A DNA stretch of 64,000 nucleotides. Source: Candidatus Protochlamydia phocaeensis (GTDB taxonomy: Bacteria > Chlamydiota > Chlamydiia > Chlamydiales > Parachlamydiaceae). Where the stretch lies: contig NZ_FCNU01000030.1 in the NCBI RefSeq assembly GCF_001545115.1, forward strand, positions 32,976 through 96,975. Direction: 5' to 3'. The first letter of the stretch is position 1. Each line of letters begins with the position of its first letter. Of this stretch, positions 44,768 to 54,419 are shown in pieces. Under the pieces are notes generated by a model that had not been told where the DNA came from, searched no databases, and saw nothing but the letters and a program-made list of their open reading frames with translations. The position numbers were made by a program, and so were the translations under genes.

Positions 44768-44797
44768 GAAAAGGCAAGGCTACTTGCCTTTCGTTTT
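44768..44797. terminator. Terminator hairpin downstream of uvrB
   Basis: AAAGGCAAG (44770-44778) pairs with CTTGCCTTT (44783-44791), loop GCTA, with T-rich flanks on both strands (CGTTTTTCT on plus, TTTTCTAT on minus). It can stop uvrB transcription from the right and read-through from the left. Confidence 0.75.
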
Positions 44798-44828
44798 TCT
44801 CTAGATGATTATGGGTTTTAATAGCCCT

Positions 44829-46844
44829 CTAAGCCAACGTTAATTCCAATTGTTGGTATTGCCGCATTTTATCGCGCCATTCGGCCGCCTCTTCAAAGCG
44901 AAATTCTTTAGCCGCCTTCTTCATTTCACTTTCGCTTTCTTTAATTTTTTGACGAACTTCGTCGATGGTCAAATAGTGATGGGCTTCTTCTGCCACCTGC
45001 AGGACGTGATCGGCAAATTGCGTAGGATAAGCAACCTGGTCCTCTTCAGCCTCAACCAAAACGGAAATATCTCTTTTGACCGTCTGAGGAATAATTCCAT
45101 GTTCGCGGTTATAGTTTTCTTGATAAATACGCCGGCTTTGGGTCACTTCCAAAGTGCGCTTGATGGAGCCTGTCAATTTATCGGCATACATGATGACGCG
45201 CCCCTCGGCATTTCTGGCCGCACGCCCGCATGTTTGGATGAGAGATGTTTCGCTGCGCAAAAAGCCTTCCTTATCCGCATCCAAAATAGCGACTAAAGAG
45301 ACCTCGGGGATGTCTAAGCCTTCCCTTAACAAGTTGATGCCCACTAGGACGTCAAATTCGCCAAAACGCAGATCGCGAATGATTTGAACGCGTTCGATCG
45401 TATCGATATCCGAATGCAAATACTTGGCTTTGACATTTAAATCATTCAAATAATTCGTCAGCTCTTCTGCCAAGCGCTTGGTCAAAGTGGTGACAAGCAC
45501 GCGCCCGCCTTTGCTGACGTGTGCACGGATCTCGGCCAAGCAATCATCGACCTGGCCGGATGCAGGCCGTACTTCAATAAGGGGATCCAACAAGCCGGTC
45601 GGGCGAATGACCTGCTCGACAACCTCGCCTCCCGCTTCTTTAATTTCCCATGATCCCGGAGTAGCCGAGACATAGATCACCTGATGGATGCGCTGATAGG
45701 TTTCTTCGAAACGCAACGGGCGGTTGTCATAGGCAGAGGGCAGCCTGAAGCCAAAGTCCACCAATGTCTGTTTGCGCGCGCGGTCTCCATTGCACATGGC
45801 ATGCAGTTGCGGCAGCGTCTGGTGCGATTCGTCGATGAAAAGCAAATAGTCTGAAGGAAAATAATCGATCAAGCAAGGGGGCGGCTCTCCCGGGCGGCGC
45901 ATGCTGAAATGGCGCGAATAGTTTTCCACTCCTTTGCATGTTCCCACTTCTCGAAGCATTTCCAGGTCATACATGGTCCGCTGCTGAATGCGCTCAAGCT
46001 CGAGATGTTTTTTCTCACTCTCGTAAAAGCGCTTGCGCTCATCCAACTCGGCTCGGATGGTTTCAATAGCTTTCCAGCGCACTTCTTCAGGCGTGACGTG
46101 GTGGGAGCTGGGATAAATGGTCACCGCAGGAATGCGGCGTTTGACCTTGCCTGTCAAAGGATCAATTTCGCTGATTTGCTCAATTTCATCCCCGAACATT
46201 TCGACGCGGATGGCTACATCTTCTTCATAAGCGGGGAAAATATCTAAGACATCTCCTCGCACGCGAAAAGTGGCACGCACGAATTCGAAGTCATTGCGCT
46301 TATATTGCATTTCCACTAAATGCAAGAGAAGATCATCGCGGCGCCGCTCTTGCCCCTGAGCTAGGGTCAAATTCATTCCTCGATAATATTCGGGAGAACC
46401 CAATCCATAAATGCAGGAGACCGAAGAGACAATAATGACATCCGAGCGCTCGAGCAAAGAGCGTGTGGCGCTCAGGCGCATCTTGTCGATCTTGTCGTTG
46501 ATGGACATATCCTTTTCAATATACGTATCGGTACGCGGAACATAGGCTTCGGGTTGATAATAGTCATAATAAGAGACAAAATATTCGACCGCATTTTCCG
46601 GAAAAAAGGTCTTGAACTCTTGGTACAGCTGGGCAGCCAGCGTCTTATTATGCGCTAAAATCAACGTCGGCCTTTGGACTTTGGCAATGACATTGGCCAT
46701 TGTAAAAGTTTTCCCCGATCCCGTTATGCCGAGCAAAACCTGCGAACGTCTGCCTTGTAAGACACCAGCTACAAGCTTATTGATCGCCTCTGGCTGATGG
46801 CCTCTTGGTTCGAAATCCGTATGCAATTTAAAAAGCTGGTCCAT
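44829..46844 (-). CDS. uvrB: Excinuclease ABC subunit B (UvrB)
   Basis: 671 residues, the usual UvrB size. Walker [16 protein letters not shown] near 40, the beta-hairpin [22 protein letters not shown] near 90-110 that probes damaged [12 protein letters not shown] as helicase motif II, C-terminal helicase motifs [13 protein letters not shown] and QTCGRAARN, and the UvrC-binding C-terminal UVR motif ([12 protein letters not shown] end). It verifies lesions in nucleotide excision repair. AGGA precedes the ATG. In C. trachomatis uvrB and trpS are neighbours as I recall; here a MORN gene lies between them. Confidence 0.98.
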   Translation of the reverse strand: MDQLFKLHTDFEPRGHQPEAINKLVAGVLQGRRSQVLLGITGSGKTFTMANVIAKVQRPTLILAHNKTLAAQLYQEFKTFFPENAVEYFVSYYDYYQPEAYVPRTDTYIEKDMSINDKIDKMRLSATRSLLERSDVIIVSSVSCIYGLGSPEYYRGMNLTLAQGQERRRDDLLLHLVEMQYKRNDFEFVRATFRVRGDVLDIFPAYEEDVAIRVEMFGDEIEQISEIDPLTGKVKRRIPAVTIYPSSHHVTPEEVRWKAIETIRAELDERKRFYESEKKHLELERIQQRTMYDLEMLREVGTCKGVENYSRHFSMRRPGEPPPCLIDYFPSDYLLFIDESHQTLPQLHAMCNGDRARKQTLVDFGFRLPSAYDNRPLRFEETYQRIHQVIYVSATPGSWEIKEAGGEVVEQVIRPTGLLDPLIEVRPASGQVDDCLAEIRAHVSKGGRVLVTTLTKRLAEELTNYLNDLNVKAKYLHSDIDTIERVQIIRDLRFGEFDVLVGINLLREGLDIPEVSLVAILDADKEGFLRSETSLIQTCGRAARNAEGRVIMYADKLTGSIKRTLEVTQSRRIYQENYNREHGIIPQTVKRDISVLVEAEEDQVAYPTQFADHVLQVAEEAHHYLTIDEVRQKIKESESEMKKAAKEFRFEEAAEWRDKMRQYQQLELTLA

Positions 46845-47143
46845 GCGTTGCTATCCTATAATAAAAAAGGAATATTCTCTTTGTCATCAATTAGCCATTC
46901 GAAGACAGTTTCTTAAAGCAAAGTATAACAGTAGATGATTAAAGAGTGTTAACAAAAAAAAAGATTAAACTTATTAAATAATAACAAGAATAACAACGAG
47001 TTAAATTTAAAATAACAAACCTTTTACAAATAAACCCATTCACCAACTACAATGATTAAATTACGTTAAGCACACTCAACATTTCAAAAAAAATAAAGTT
47101 TATTTATTTTAAAAAGTGCAAATAAAACAGAAATTTAATTTAA
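46845..47143. other. AT-rich divergent region between uvrB and the MORN gene
   Basis: About 300 bp, AT-rich with A-tracts. Contains the upstream regions of both genes. No repeat-family member and no open frame of interest were seen. Confidence 0.4.
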
Positions 47144-47172
47144 TTGACATTATTAATATTCATATTTAAAAT
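47144..47172 (+). promoter_or_regulatory. Near-consensus promoter of the MORN-repeat gene
   Basis: TTGACA (47144-47149), exactly 17 bases, TAAAAT (47167-47172). The ATG at 47219 follows 46 bp later with AGGAG in between. This is the best housekeeping-type promoter in the window. Confidence 0.75.
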
Positions 47173-47218
47173 TTTTAAATTAAATAAAATTTTAACCTTC
47201 AAAAAGATAGGAGTAAAT

Positions 47219-48169
47219 ATGCTTCCCGGTATTAATTCTTTATTACAAGGGTGTCCTTCATCGCCACCACCGCCATTATCTGTTTCAAATAGTCATCAAA
47301 ATCCACCAGCAATCATTCCGTTTCCTCTTCCTCAAGACCCTATCTTTACTGCAAATGACAGGGCTAAAAAATTTAAAATAAGCCACGACACGCAATCAGA
47401 GGAAAACACCCTAAATGTAAGGGTGGGGGATACGGTACAGAATATAAGGGTAAAACCAAGGCCAACGGGCAATTTTAGCTATAATGACGGGAGCAAATAC
47501 GAAGGAGAATTGAGCAGCGTATGCAGCGGCATCCCTCATGGACAAGGCACTTTGATCTTTGCTAATGCGGACAAATACGAAGGAGAATTTTTCAATGGAA
47601 AGCGTCATGGAAAAGGCACTTTGATTTGTGCTAATGAGAGCAAATACGAAGGAGAATTTTTTAACGGAATTTTCCATGGAGAAGGGACTCTTGAATGTTT
47701 TAATAAAGGCAAATACACAGGACAATTTTTCAATGGACAGCGTCATGGACATGGCATTTTGATCTGTGCTAATAAAGATAAATACGAAGGAGAATTTGTC
47801 AATGGAAAGCCCCATGGACATGGCATACTTGAATGTTTTAACGGGGACAAATACGAAGGAGAATTTTTCAATGGAAAGTACCATGGAAAAGGCCTATTAG
47901 TATGGGCTCGCGGGAGCAAATACAATGGAGAATTTGTCAACGGAGAGCCCCATGGACATGGCGTACTTGACTGTTTTAACGGAAATAAATACGAAGGAGA
48001 ATTTTTCAACGGAGAGCCTCATGGACAGGGCACTTTGATCTATGCTAGTGCGGACAAATACGAAGGAGAATTTTTCAACGGAGAGTTACATGGACAAGGC
48101 GCTTTGACTTTTGTTAATGGGGTTAAACAAGAAGGAAAATTTGTCAATGGTCTATATCAAAAGCCTTAA
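47219..48169 (+). CDS. MORN-repeat protein
   Basis: 316 residues. After a polar, Pro-rich N-terminus of about 75 residues come nine complete and one partial repeats of 23 residues, consensus KYEGEFFNGKPHGHGTL plus six variable residues. The coding DNA repeats every 69 bp with high identity, which allows copy-number change by slippage. MORN repeats form elongated beta-hairpin rods, bind phospholipids or serve as structural spacers and are common in eukaryotes. An in-frame TTG at 47144 is inside the promoter; ATG 47219 with AGGAG is the true start. No signal peptide; T3SS export is possible but unproven. Confidence 0.9.
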   Translation: MLPGINSLLQGCPSSPPPPLSVSNSHQNPPAIIPFPLPQDPIFTANDRAKKFKISHDTQSEENTLNVRVGDTVQNIRVKPRPTGNFSYNDGSKYEGELSSVCSGIPHGQGTLIFANADKYEGEFFNGKRHGKGTLICANESKYEGEFFNGIFHGEGTLECFNKGKYTGQFFNGQRHGHGILICANKDKYEGEFVNGKPHGHGILECFNGDKYEGEFFNGKYHGKGLLVWARGSKYNGEFVNGEPHGHGVLDCFNGNKYEGEFFNGEPHGQGTLIYASADKYEGEFFNGELHGQGALTFVNGVKQEGKFVNGLYQKP

Positions 48170-48188
48170 CTAACTATTGGCTTGTTAA

Positions 48189-48353
48189 TTGATACCCTGT
48201 GATAAGAAGGCTGCCGATCAATTCTTTGTAAGAAGGGATGGTTGGCAGCATTCAACATTGTCAGAAGCCATTAAGCCCGGTGTATGCAATTTCTACTCCG
48301 GCAAAGAAAAACTTAAAGAAACAAGCGATTTATGGATCAATTGTTTTCAATAA
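48189..48353 (+). pseudogene. Possible gene remnant downstream of the MORN gene
   Basis: An open stretch of 54 codons from a TTG (48189) to a stop (48353) reads DKKAADQFFVRRDGW ... GKEKLKETSDLWINCF with protein-like composition, but has neither ATG nor a ribosome binding site. It may be the 3' end of a decayed gene. I cannot assign a family; it may be chance. Confidence 0.25.
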
Positions 48354-48389
48354 ATGAGTCATTTGAAAATTTCGAAAAAATAGACTTAA

Positions 48390-48426
48390 GGGATAAAGAA
48401 GGTTTTTAATTTACCTTCTTTATCCC
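48390..48426. terminator. Terminator of trpS
   Basis: GGGATAAAGAAGGT (48390-48403) pairs perfectly with ACCTTCTTTATCCC (48413-48426). On the minus strand the stem is followed by TTAAGTCTATTTTTT, 16 bp past the trpS stop. Confidence 0.85.
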
Positions 48427-48441
48427 CCTTCTCAAGCAATT

Positions 48442-49509
48442 TTAACTCGACCCAATCGCTTGTTTTTTGCGTTCTCTGGCAACTCTGGAAATTTTATTCC
48501 AGGCACCGCCAATTCCCATCGCGCTGCGCATGTCTTTTAATGTCGCTTGTGAAATTTCATTCATTTTCTCGGTTCCCTCATAAATGATCTCTTCCACCAA
48601 ACCTTTGTCGGCCTCATACTCGCGGCGTTTTTCGCGAATCGGATCGAGAAATCTGTTGATGGCTATAATGAGCTTTTCCTTTACCTCTACATCCCCTACC
48701 CGTCCTTCACGGTAACGCGTTTTGAGGTCTTCGACCTCATCGCGCAGCGGATTGAAAATGTCGTGATAAATAAAGACGGGATTGCCTTCTACCTTACCTG
48801 GCATATGGGCGTGCACGCGGTTTGGATCGGTATACATGCCCTTAACCTTTTTCTCGACCATTTTGGGATCATCAGACAAGAAAATGGCGTTATTGGCCGA
48901 TTTGCTCATCTTGCCTTTGCCGTCCGTTCCGATCAAGGTCGGCGTTTCGCTCAATAAAACTTCAGGTAAAGGAAAAACGTCCCCGTAGTATTGATTGAAG
49001 CGGCGGGCAATATCGCGCGCCAGCTCGATGTGGGCCTCATTATCTTTACCCACGGGAACCAGATGGGCTTTTGGCATGAGGATATCTGCCGTCTGCAGCA
49101 CGGGGTAGCCGATCAAGCCAAAGGGAATGGCATCGCTTTCTAAATGCGCATTGCGCGCCATCTCTTTTAAGCTTGGCAATCCTGTCAAGCGATTGAGTGA
49201 GATAAGCATCTCAAAAATTAAATTCATCTCGTAAACGGCAGGCGTTGCCGACTGCAGATAAATCGTCGACTTCTTAGGATCGATGCCGCATGCCAAATAA
49301 TCCAGGACCATTAAACGCGCATTTTCGCGCAATTGCAAAATGTCGTCTTTTGAGGGCTTGGTCGTTAGGGTATGCAAATCGGCAATAATGAAATAACATT
49401 CATAAGTATTTTGCAGGGCCACACGGTTTTTCAATGATCCGACATAATGGCCTAAATGCAAAAGTCCGGTTGGGCGGTCGCCCGTTAAAATGCGTTTTTT
49501 TTCTGTCAT
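48442..49509 (-). CDS. trpS: Tryptophanyl-tRNA synthetase
   Basis: 355 residues, class Ic synthetase. HIGH motif as HLGH in [17 protein letters not shown] near residue 15 and KMSKS as GKMSKSANN near 205. Charges tRNA-Trp in the cytoplasm. The frame is open upstream to 49605, but those 32 codons run into the palindromic repeat C; the ATG at 49509 with AAGAGTGA upstream gives the normal bacterial length and the normal distance to the HIGH motif. A strong terminator follows. Confidence 0.95.
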   Translation of the reverse strand: MTEKKRILTGDRPTGLLHLGHYVGSLKNRVALQNTYECYFIIADLHTLTTKPSKDDILQLRENARLMVLDYLACGIDPKKSTIYLQSATPAVYEMNLIFEMLISLNRLTGLPSLKEMARNAHLESDAIPFGLIGYPVLQTADILMPKAHLVPVGKDNEAHIELARDIARRFNQYYGDVFPLPEVLLSETPTLIGTDGKGKMSKSANNAIFLSDDPKMVEKKVKGMYTDPNRVHAHMPGKVEGNPVFIYHDIFNPLRDEVEDLKTRYREGRVGDVEVKEKLIIAINRFLDPIREKRREYEADKGLVEEIIYEGTEKMNEISQATLKDMRSAMGIGGAWNKISRVARERKKQAIGSS

Positions 49510-49570
49510 GATTTTTTCACTCTTTTGTTCTAAGAAACTATCCACACTCCCAAATAAATAGGCTTTGCTG

Positions 49571-49625
49571 CTCAATTTAGTTAGAAATGCGGAAAAAATT
49601 TTCACGCGTTTGTAACTAAATTGAG
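49571..49625. repeat. Repeat family C, copy 1
   Basis: CTCAATTTAGTTA (49571-49583) and TAACTAAATTGAG (49613-49625) are perfect inverted repeats; inside them AAATGCG pairs loosely with CGCGTTT. It lies between trpS and the first TyrP gene and may fold in the trpS leader. Copy 2 is at 63637-63717. Confidence 0.65.
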
Positions 49626-49638
49626 CCGGCCAATCATC

Positions 49639-50883
49639 CTATTTCCGATTGTGGACAGTCTCTAAATGTGGCTTGTTTACAATCCATCCGCCTTTATTGA
49701 CGACTTCTAGGGTAATAACAGTTAAAGAAACAACGAAAGCCAATCCCAATGCCAGCTTTCCACCCGGTACTTTAAAGCTGGACAAGCGATGCTGAATATA
49801 GCGGCCGCGCCAGACCATCAGGACGGGGAAAAGGCCGAGCAGTGTGACAACCCCAAAAGCACCCGCATATTCCAACGCATTTAAGAAAGCGCGTGGATCG
49901 ATAAGCGTCAATAATAACGGAGGGGCAAAAGACAGTAAATAGAGAATCAACCGTCCCTTTCGTGTTTTTTGAATATTCAATCCATCCGCTAAGAAATCTC
50001 TTAAGCTCAACGATACGCCTAAAAAAGACGTCACGATGGCAAATAGGGAGAAAAAGCGAGCCAGCAAGGACAACTCCGACCGGCCAAGCAAATGGCTTAG
50101 CAACGTTGCGCCATCCAATCCCTTTTGATAGCCCGCCACTAGGCCGTTTTCTCCATAAAGAGGAACAATGCCCAGTGCAATAAGCTCCCAGCTGATATAA
50201 ACTAAAAGGGGGACTAAGCTTCCGATCCAAATAACTTGTCGAATTTGTCTGACATCGCGATGCAAGTAATCTGTCAAAGTCGGGATAATGATGTGAAAGC
50301 CAAAAGAGGTCGATACGATTGAGACAGCTATCCCTAGCGCCGCCCAATTGGCTTGCTGCAATAAATCCATCTGCACATCGGGCATCAAAAAACCGACCAT
50401 GAGAATATACGTGATCACTAATCCCAGCATCAATAGACGGTTGGCATAGTCGACCGAGCGTGCGCCTTTATAGACAAAAAAACCAAAGATCAGCAGAAGG
50501 GGAAATGGGCTGGCCCACACAGGCATTTGCCAGCCTGTCAAGCTATAGATAAAATCGATGAAAATGGGACCGCTGCCGGCAATGTAGGCTGTCGTCAAAG
50601 AGTACAATAAAAATAAGTAAACGATCCAGCTAAGGATTTGGCCACCCTTGCCAAGCGTTTGCCTAGCCATCGTAATCAGATTGGTCTGCTCCCCCATCCA
50701 CAAGTTAACCTCTAACATGAGGAAAGCCGTAAAAGTCATATAAAGCCAATAGCCGATAAATAAAACGATAGAAGGAACAAAGCCTGCCAGGCCGGTTGCC
50801 ACCGGTAAAGCCAGCATGCCGGCCCCGATCGTTGTTCCCGCAACCAGAAGGACCCCTCCTATTAAGCGATGTATGTCATTCAT
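49639..50883 (-). CDS. tyrP: Aromatic amino acid permease, TyrP-like, copy 2
   Basis: 414 residues with 11 hydrophobic segments, hydroxy/aromatic amino acid permease family (TyrP/Mtr). The opening GGVLLVAGTTIGAGMLALPVATGLAG is the family signature. It would import tyrosine or tryptophan by proton symport. The frame is open to 50943 but would overlap the upstream permease; ATG 50883 lies 25 bp after that gene's stop. It is a tandem paralogue of 50909-52099 and probably co-transcribed with it. Chlamydiae are known for duplicated tyrP. Confidence 0.92.
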   Translation of the reverse strand: MNDIHRLIGGVLLVAGTTIGAGMLALPVATGLAGFVPSIVLFIGYWLYMTFTAFLMLEVNLWMGEQTNLITMARQTLGKGGQILSWIVYLFLLYSLTTAYIAGSGPIFIDFIYSLTGWQMPVWASPFPLLLIFGFFVYKGARSVDYANRLLMLGLVITYILMVGFLMPDVQMDLLQQANWAALGIAVSIVSTSFGFHIIIPTLTDYLHRDVRQIRQVIWIGSLVPLLVYISWELIALGIVPLYGENGLVAGYQKGLDGATLLSHLLGRSELSLLARFFSLFAIVTSFLGVSLSLRDFLADGLNIQKTRKGRLILYLLSFAPPLLLTLIDPRAFLNALEYAGAFGVVTLLGLFPVLMVWRGRYIQHRLSSFKVPGGKLALGLAFVVSLTVITLEVVNKGGWIVNKPHLETVHNRK

Positions 50884-50908
50884 ATGATAAATTAGTATTG
50901 TTTTATAG

Positions 50909-52099
50909 TTAAATAAGCTGCAGTGCCATGACCCAAAAGGCAAAGAGAAAGACAGCGATCAACACGGGCTTTCCTCCGGGAACTAACTGGCGTTTTCCCA
51001 TCTTTTGAGTATAACGGCCCTTCCACACCATCAAGGCAGGCAAAATGCCAAATAAAATCACTGCGCCAAACCCGCCTGCATAATTCAAGGCTTGAAGAAA
51101 AATAGTGGGATAAAGCAGCGCGCAAAGCAAAGGAGGCCCCAAGACCAAGCTGGCCAGAAGAACTTTTCCGCGCGGCGTTTTTTGAATGCCAAGGCCATCT
51201 GATAGGAAATCGACAAAGCTGACCGCTACGCTCAAAAACGAGGTGACAATGGCAAAAAAAGCAAAGGCTTGGGCAATGTCCAAAATCCAAGATATACCCA
51301 CGGCATTTTTTAACGCTTCGGTGGCAATTTCCCCTTGATCCAAAGCCTCTTGAAAGCTTCCCAATGGAACCAGACCCAAAATCAGCCATTCCCAAATCAG
51401 ATAGACGCTAAGCGGAATGGCGCTGCCTATGACAATGGCCTTGACCAAGGACCCCACATGGCTTTTGAAATAAGTCGTCAGGCTGGGAACCAGATTATGA
51501 AAGCCAAATGATACAATGACAGCCGGAAGAACCAATGTTGCAGCTTCCCAGTCCTGATGCTTAAGCAAGGAGACATCCACATGAGGCAGCCCTAGTCCAA
51601 CTAAGCAAACATAGGAAATAATAAGGCCAAACATTAATAGCCGATTAAACCAATCCACGGCTCCAATCCCCAAATAAATGAGCAAGCCGAACAAGAGGCA
51701 GAAAAGCGCCCCTCCGATTCCATGATGCAGGGAGTAGCCTGTCCATTGATTTAAAAAATCCGAGACCAACGATCCGCTAGCTGCCACATAGGCGACCATT
51801 AAGGAATAGAATAAAAACAAAAAAACAAGCCAGCTGACTGCCTTTCCCCCCTTTCCCAAGGTACGCTCGGCCATCGTAATAATGCTGATTTCTTCGCCAA
51901 ACCAGAGATTGACTTCTAAAAGCAAAAGGCCGGTGCAAACCATAAACAACCAGCAAATCAGGAACATCACCACGCTCGGCTTAAATCCGGCCATTGCACT
52001 TAATACTGGTAGGCCTAGCATTCCAGCTCCGATGCAGCAACCGGCAACGAGCAAAATGCCGCCGAGGAGGCTTCCTTTTTTAATTAAGTCCTGTGTCAT
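50909..52099 (-). CDS. tyrP: Aromatic amino acid permease, TyrP-like, copy 1
   Basis: 396 residues, same family and topology as the next gene; shares GGILLVAGCCIGAGMLGLPVLSAMAGFKPS, LLEVNLWFGE, AGSGP/AASGS and FLSVAVSFVDFLSDGLGIQKT with it. The two differ over most of the length, so the duplication is old. First gene of the pair. Substrate choice between Tyr, Trp and Phe cannot be read from the sequence. Confidence 0.92.
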   Translation of the reverse strand: MTQDLIKKGSLLGGILLVAGCCIGAGMLGLPVLSAMAGFKPSVVMFLICWLFMVCTGLLLLEVNLWFGEEISIITMAERTLGKGGKAVSWLVFLFLFYSLMVAYVAASGSLVSDFLNQWTGYSLHHGIGGALFCLLFGLLIYLGIGAVDWFNRLLMFGLIISYVCLVGLGLPHVDVSLLKHQDWEAATLVLPAVIVSFGFHNLVPSLTTYFKSHVGSLVKAIVIGSAIPLSVYLIWEWLILGLVPLGSFQEALDQGEIATEALKNAVGISWILDIAQAFAFFAIVTSFLSVAVSFVDFLSDGLGIQKTPRGKVLLASLVLGPPLLCALLYPTIFLQALNYAGGFGAVILFGILPALMVWKGRYTQKMGKRQLVPGGKPVLIAVFLFAFWVMALQLI

Positions 52100-52369
52100 A
52101 TTTTTCCTGTCATTAAATTTGATCCAAGCCTCTATTAGAGAGTTCCTGAATTACTTGCTTATCTTTGTCAATTGGTAAATAGCGAAAGGAGGACGTGCGG
52201 CGGCTAGAGCCACCAAAAGAAAAAGCGAGAGAAGGAGCTAGAGACAAGTTTAAAAGAATTTAACATAGCATATTAGTGTAGTTAAAAGAATATACTACAA
52301 GATTAAAAATTTTAAGGCGATCCTTTTTATGGTCAAGTTTTTCATTTAAAATACGCGCTTACTCAAGCG

Positions 52370-52768
52370 TTAAGGCGAGCTCACATCCAACACACCTTTT
52401 GAGCAATGCGAAAGACGCTTGTCAGCAACTTTTCCATCAACAATAGTCAAAGTATAAGTATTTTGATTGATTGATCCCGGTCCAATTTCAATGCGCTCTA
52501 TATAGCGATAATAAGAAATGTCGGGTTGATTGCCTGCAATGACCTCATAAGCCGGGCCGACTTGTGCCTCCACTTCGGCAATAGGAGCTCCAATAGGAAT
52601 CCCTTCATAAGCCGAGCGCGTCATGAGCGGAGAAGTGCAAGAAAAGAGGCTTAAAATCATCAAGGCAAGCGCATACCATAATAAAAAAGAGAACTGATTA
52701 AGAGCCTTTGCGCCAAACCAGGCCTTCAATTGTTGTTTTAAATTGATCGGGCGATCCATATTCTGCAT
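52370..52768 (-). CDS. BamE/SmpA-like small lipoprotein
   Basis: About 132 residues. A long positively charged N-terminus leads to a hydrophobic stretch and lipobox LFSC (near residue 44). The remainder, YEGIPIGAPIAEVEAQVGPAYEV ... YYRYIERIEIGPGS ... YTLTIVDGKVADK, has the SmpA/OmlA pattern (G.s..eV...lG.P, then Y.Y, then gkV). In proteobacteria BamE is an outer-membrane assembly lipoprotein. The start is uncertain: ATG 52768 with GGAGA upstream overlaps the previous gene by about 70 bp. Third gene of the rodA operon. Confidence 0.65.
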   Translation of the reverse strand: MQNMDRPINLKQQLKAWFGAKALNQFSFLLWYALALMILSLFSCTSPLMTRSAYEGIPIGAPIAEVEAQVGPAYEVIAGNQPDISYYRYIERIEIGPGSINQNTYTLTIVDGKVADKRLSHCSKGVLDVSSP

Positions 52769-53135
52769 GAAAAAAATAATCTCCATTCTCTTGTTGTTCA
52801 TATACTTCAAAGCCTTCAAAGGCCACCTGGCCGCGGAACTCCCATGCAACCATTTTTACATCTCTTAGGCCCGAGCCTTCCACTTTCCCCACAATGTTGT
52901 TTTCCAAAGAGAGAGAAAATCCATTTTCACGGATATCTTTAAAGGTAAAACTATTGACGATCTGTTCCTCAATCCCTTGCATTTCTACGACTTGGATTGC
53001 CTGAATAATTTCAGGGGTTTTTTGAGTAATTTCCCAGCGCGTATAAAATTTGATGAATTCGGGCGAAGAGCTGAAAGAGATCTTGCCTTCCCCTAGCCAT
53101 ATGCCGGGAGAAAAAATAAATTCTTGCTGTTCCAT
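52698..53135 (-). CDS. Hypothetical beta-rich protein of the rodA operon
   Basis: 145 residues, no signal peptide, mostly beta strands with alternating polar and hydrophobic residues; might be a calycin- or jellyroll-like fold. Its ATG overlaps the rodA stop by one base (TAATG), so translation is coupled, suggesting a role with cell-envelope synthesis. I recognise no family. It overlaps the start of the BamE-like gene. Confidence 0.7.
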   Translation of the reverse strand: MEQQEFIFSPGIWLGEGKISFSSSPEFIKFYTRWEITQKTPEIIQAIQVVEMQGIEEQIVNSFTFKDIRENGFSLSLENNIVGKVEGSGLRDVKMVAWEFRGQVAFEGFEVYEQQENGDYFFHAEYGSPDQFKTTIEGLVWRKGS

Positions 53136-54271
53136 TAAAACATAAACCTCCGGCTATAAACGCTTTGCAAGATACCGAGTGCCATCATCGTCGATAATAC
53201 GGACGATCCTCCATAGGTGACAAGGATAAGAGGAACACCTGTTATGGGTAAAAATCCGCACATCATCCCAATATTTACCAAAATATGCATCGCCAAATAA
53301 ACAGTGACGCCAGCAGACAACAAACGACCGAAGGGGTCTTTTGCTACGGCAGTCACCTGAAAACTAAAATAAATCAAAGCATAATAAAGAACGATGAGTA
53401 AAAGCAATCCCAACAAGCCGAATTCTTCGCCGAAAGCAGGGAAAACAGAGTCCGTATAAGGCGCGGGAAGCCATCCGCGGCCCGTAAATTCGCTCTTGCG
53501 CCATCCGGTTCCCGTAATGCCGCCTAAAGCAATTGCCGTCGCTGCAGCTTTTTGATGATGAGTGGCCGGATCCAAACGATCGAATTGATATTCCTTTAAA
53601 ACCTTAGTGGCATAGGGACGCAATACTTCATGGGGCAAAATGCCCAAAAAGATGATTGCGACAATAATAAGAATAGCTCCTCCGCTTATCGTCATGAATT
53701 TGATAACTGAAGGGCGCAAATCGCCAAAATAGCACATGACCAAACTAACAGGAAATAAGACCAAAGCCGTTCCCAGATCGGGTTGCTTCAAAATTAAAAT
53801 AAAGGGAATTCCCACAATGAGGCCCGCATAAAAGACCGTACTCCAAGCATTAGCTAAAGATCGCCTGCGTTCTAGAAACCAACTTAGCGTAATAACGACA
53901 ATAAATTTGGCCTGTTCCGAAGGCTGGAAGCTTGCATTGATAAAAGGAATGCGATACCAGCGATGAACACGTTGAATCGAATCAGTAAAGAATAGCCCAA
54001 TCAAAGAAATCAGCATTAGGGCATACAGAATCCACGTCCATTCCCTTAGCTTGTTATAGTCAAAACCGGCGAAAAAAAAATAGACAGCCAGGCCGAGGAC
54101 AAACCATTGAATTTGCGTACGTACGATAGGCGTTAAAAAGACTTCTTCCGTATGGTCAGCGGCAGGATCAAGTGTATAAGCAGAAATGGTTAGCAGGCTA
54201 ATAATCATTAAACCCAGAATAACGGGAATAACTCTAAAGTCCAATCGAGTAAGATAGCGAGCGCTCCACAT
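53135..54271 (-). CDS. rodA: SEDS-family peptidoglycan glycosyltransferase RodA/MrdB
   Basis: 378 residues, about ten membrane segments. The SEDS signature GITGTGWRKSEFTGRGWLPAPYTDSVFPAFGEEFGLLG region lies at about 255-290 (core TDSVFPAFGEEFG, with the catalytic-site Asp region near helix 7), plus GIMPxxGxPLP-like FLPITGVPLILVTYGGSS near 340. Polymerises lipid II with a class B PBP. Chlamydiae divide with a transient peptidoglycan ring using RodA/PBP2-type enzymes. First gene of a three-gene leftward operon. Confidence 0.95.
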   Translation of the reverse strand: MWSARYLTRLDFRVIPVILGLMIISLLTISAYTLDPAADHTEEVFLTPIVRTQIQWFVLGLAVYFFFAGFDYNKLREWTWILYALMLISLIGLFFTDSIQRVHRWYRIPFINASFQPSEQAKFIVVITLSWFLERRRSLANAWSTVFYAGLIVGIPFILILKQPDLGTALVLFPVSLVMCYFGDLRPSVIKFMTISGGAILIIVAIIFLGILPHEVLRPYATKVLKEYQFDRLDPATHHQKAAATAIALGGITGTGWRKSEFTGRGWLPAPYTDSVFPAFGEEFGLLGLLLLIVLYYALIYFSFQVTAVAKDPFGRLLSAGVTVYLAMHILVNIGMMCGFLPITGVPLILVTYGGSSVLSTMMALGILQSVYSRRFMF

Positions 54272-54419
54272 AACTTAAGAAAAAAAAAGAAAGATTCCTT
54301 AGTATAACAAGAAAATAAAGCGCTTGCAATGATAAATAATCCTTCTTTTCTGTTTGAGTAGGAAGGACTATAAAACGCGCTCCCCAAAATCAAACCATTA
54401 GCCTATGGCCTGCTATTGT

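Noticed and set aside
47570..48140. Regular 69-bp direct DNA repeats resembling an array
   Set aside because: They are in frame and encode MORN units; there are no unique spacers, so not CRISPR.
49772..50347. 191-codon minus-strand frame
   Set aside because: Shifted-frame shadow of the TyrP-like gene that has clear membrane topology in its own frame.
50892..51395. 167-codon minus-strand frame
   Set aside because: Shifted-frame shadow of the first TyrP-like gene.
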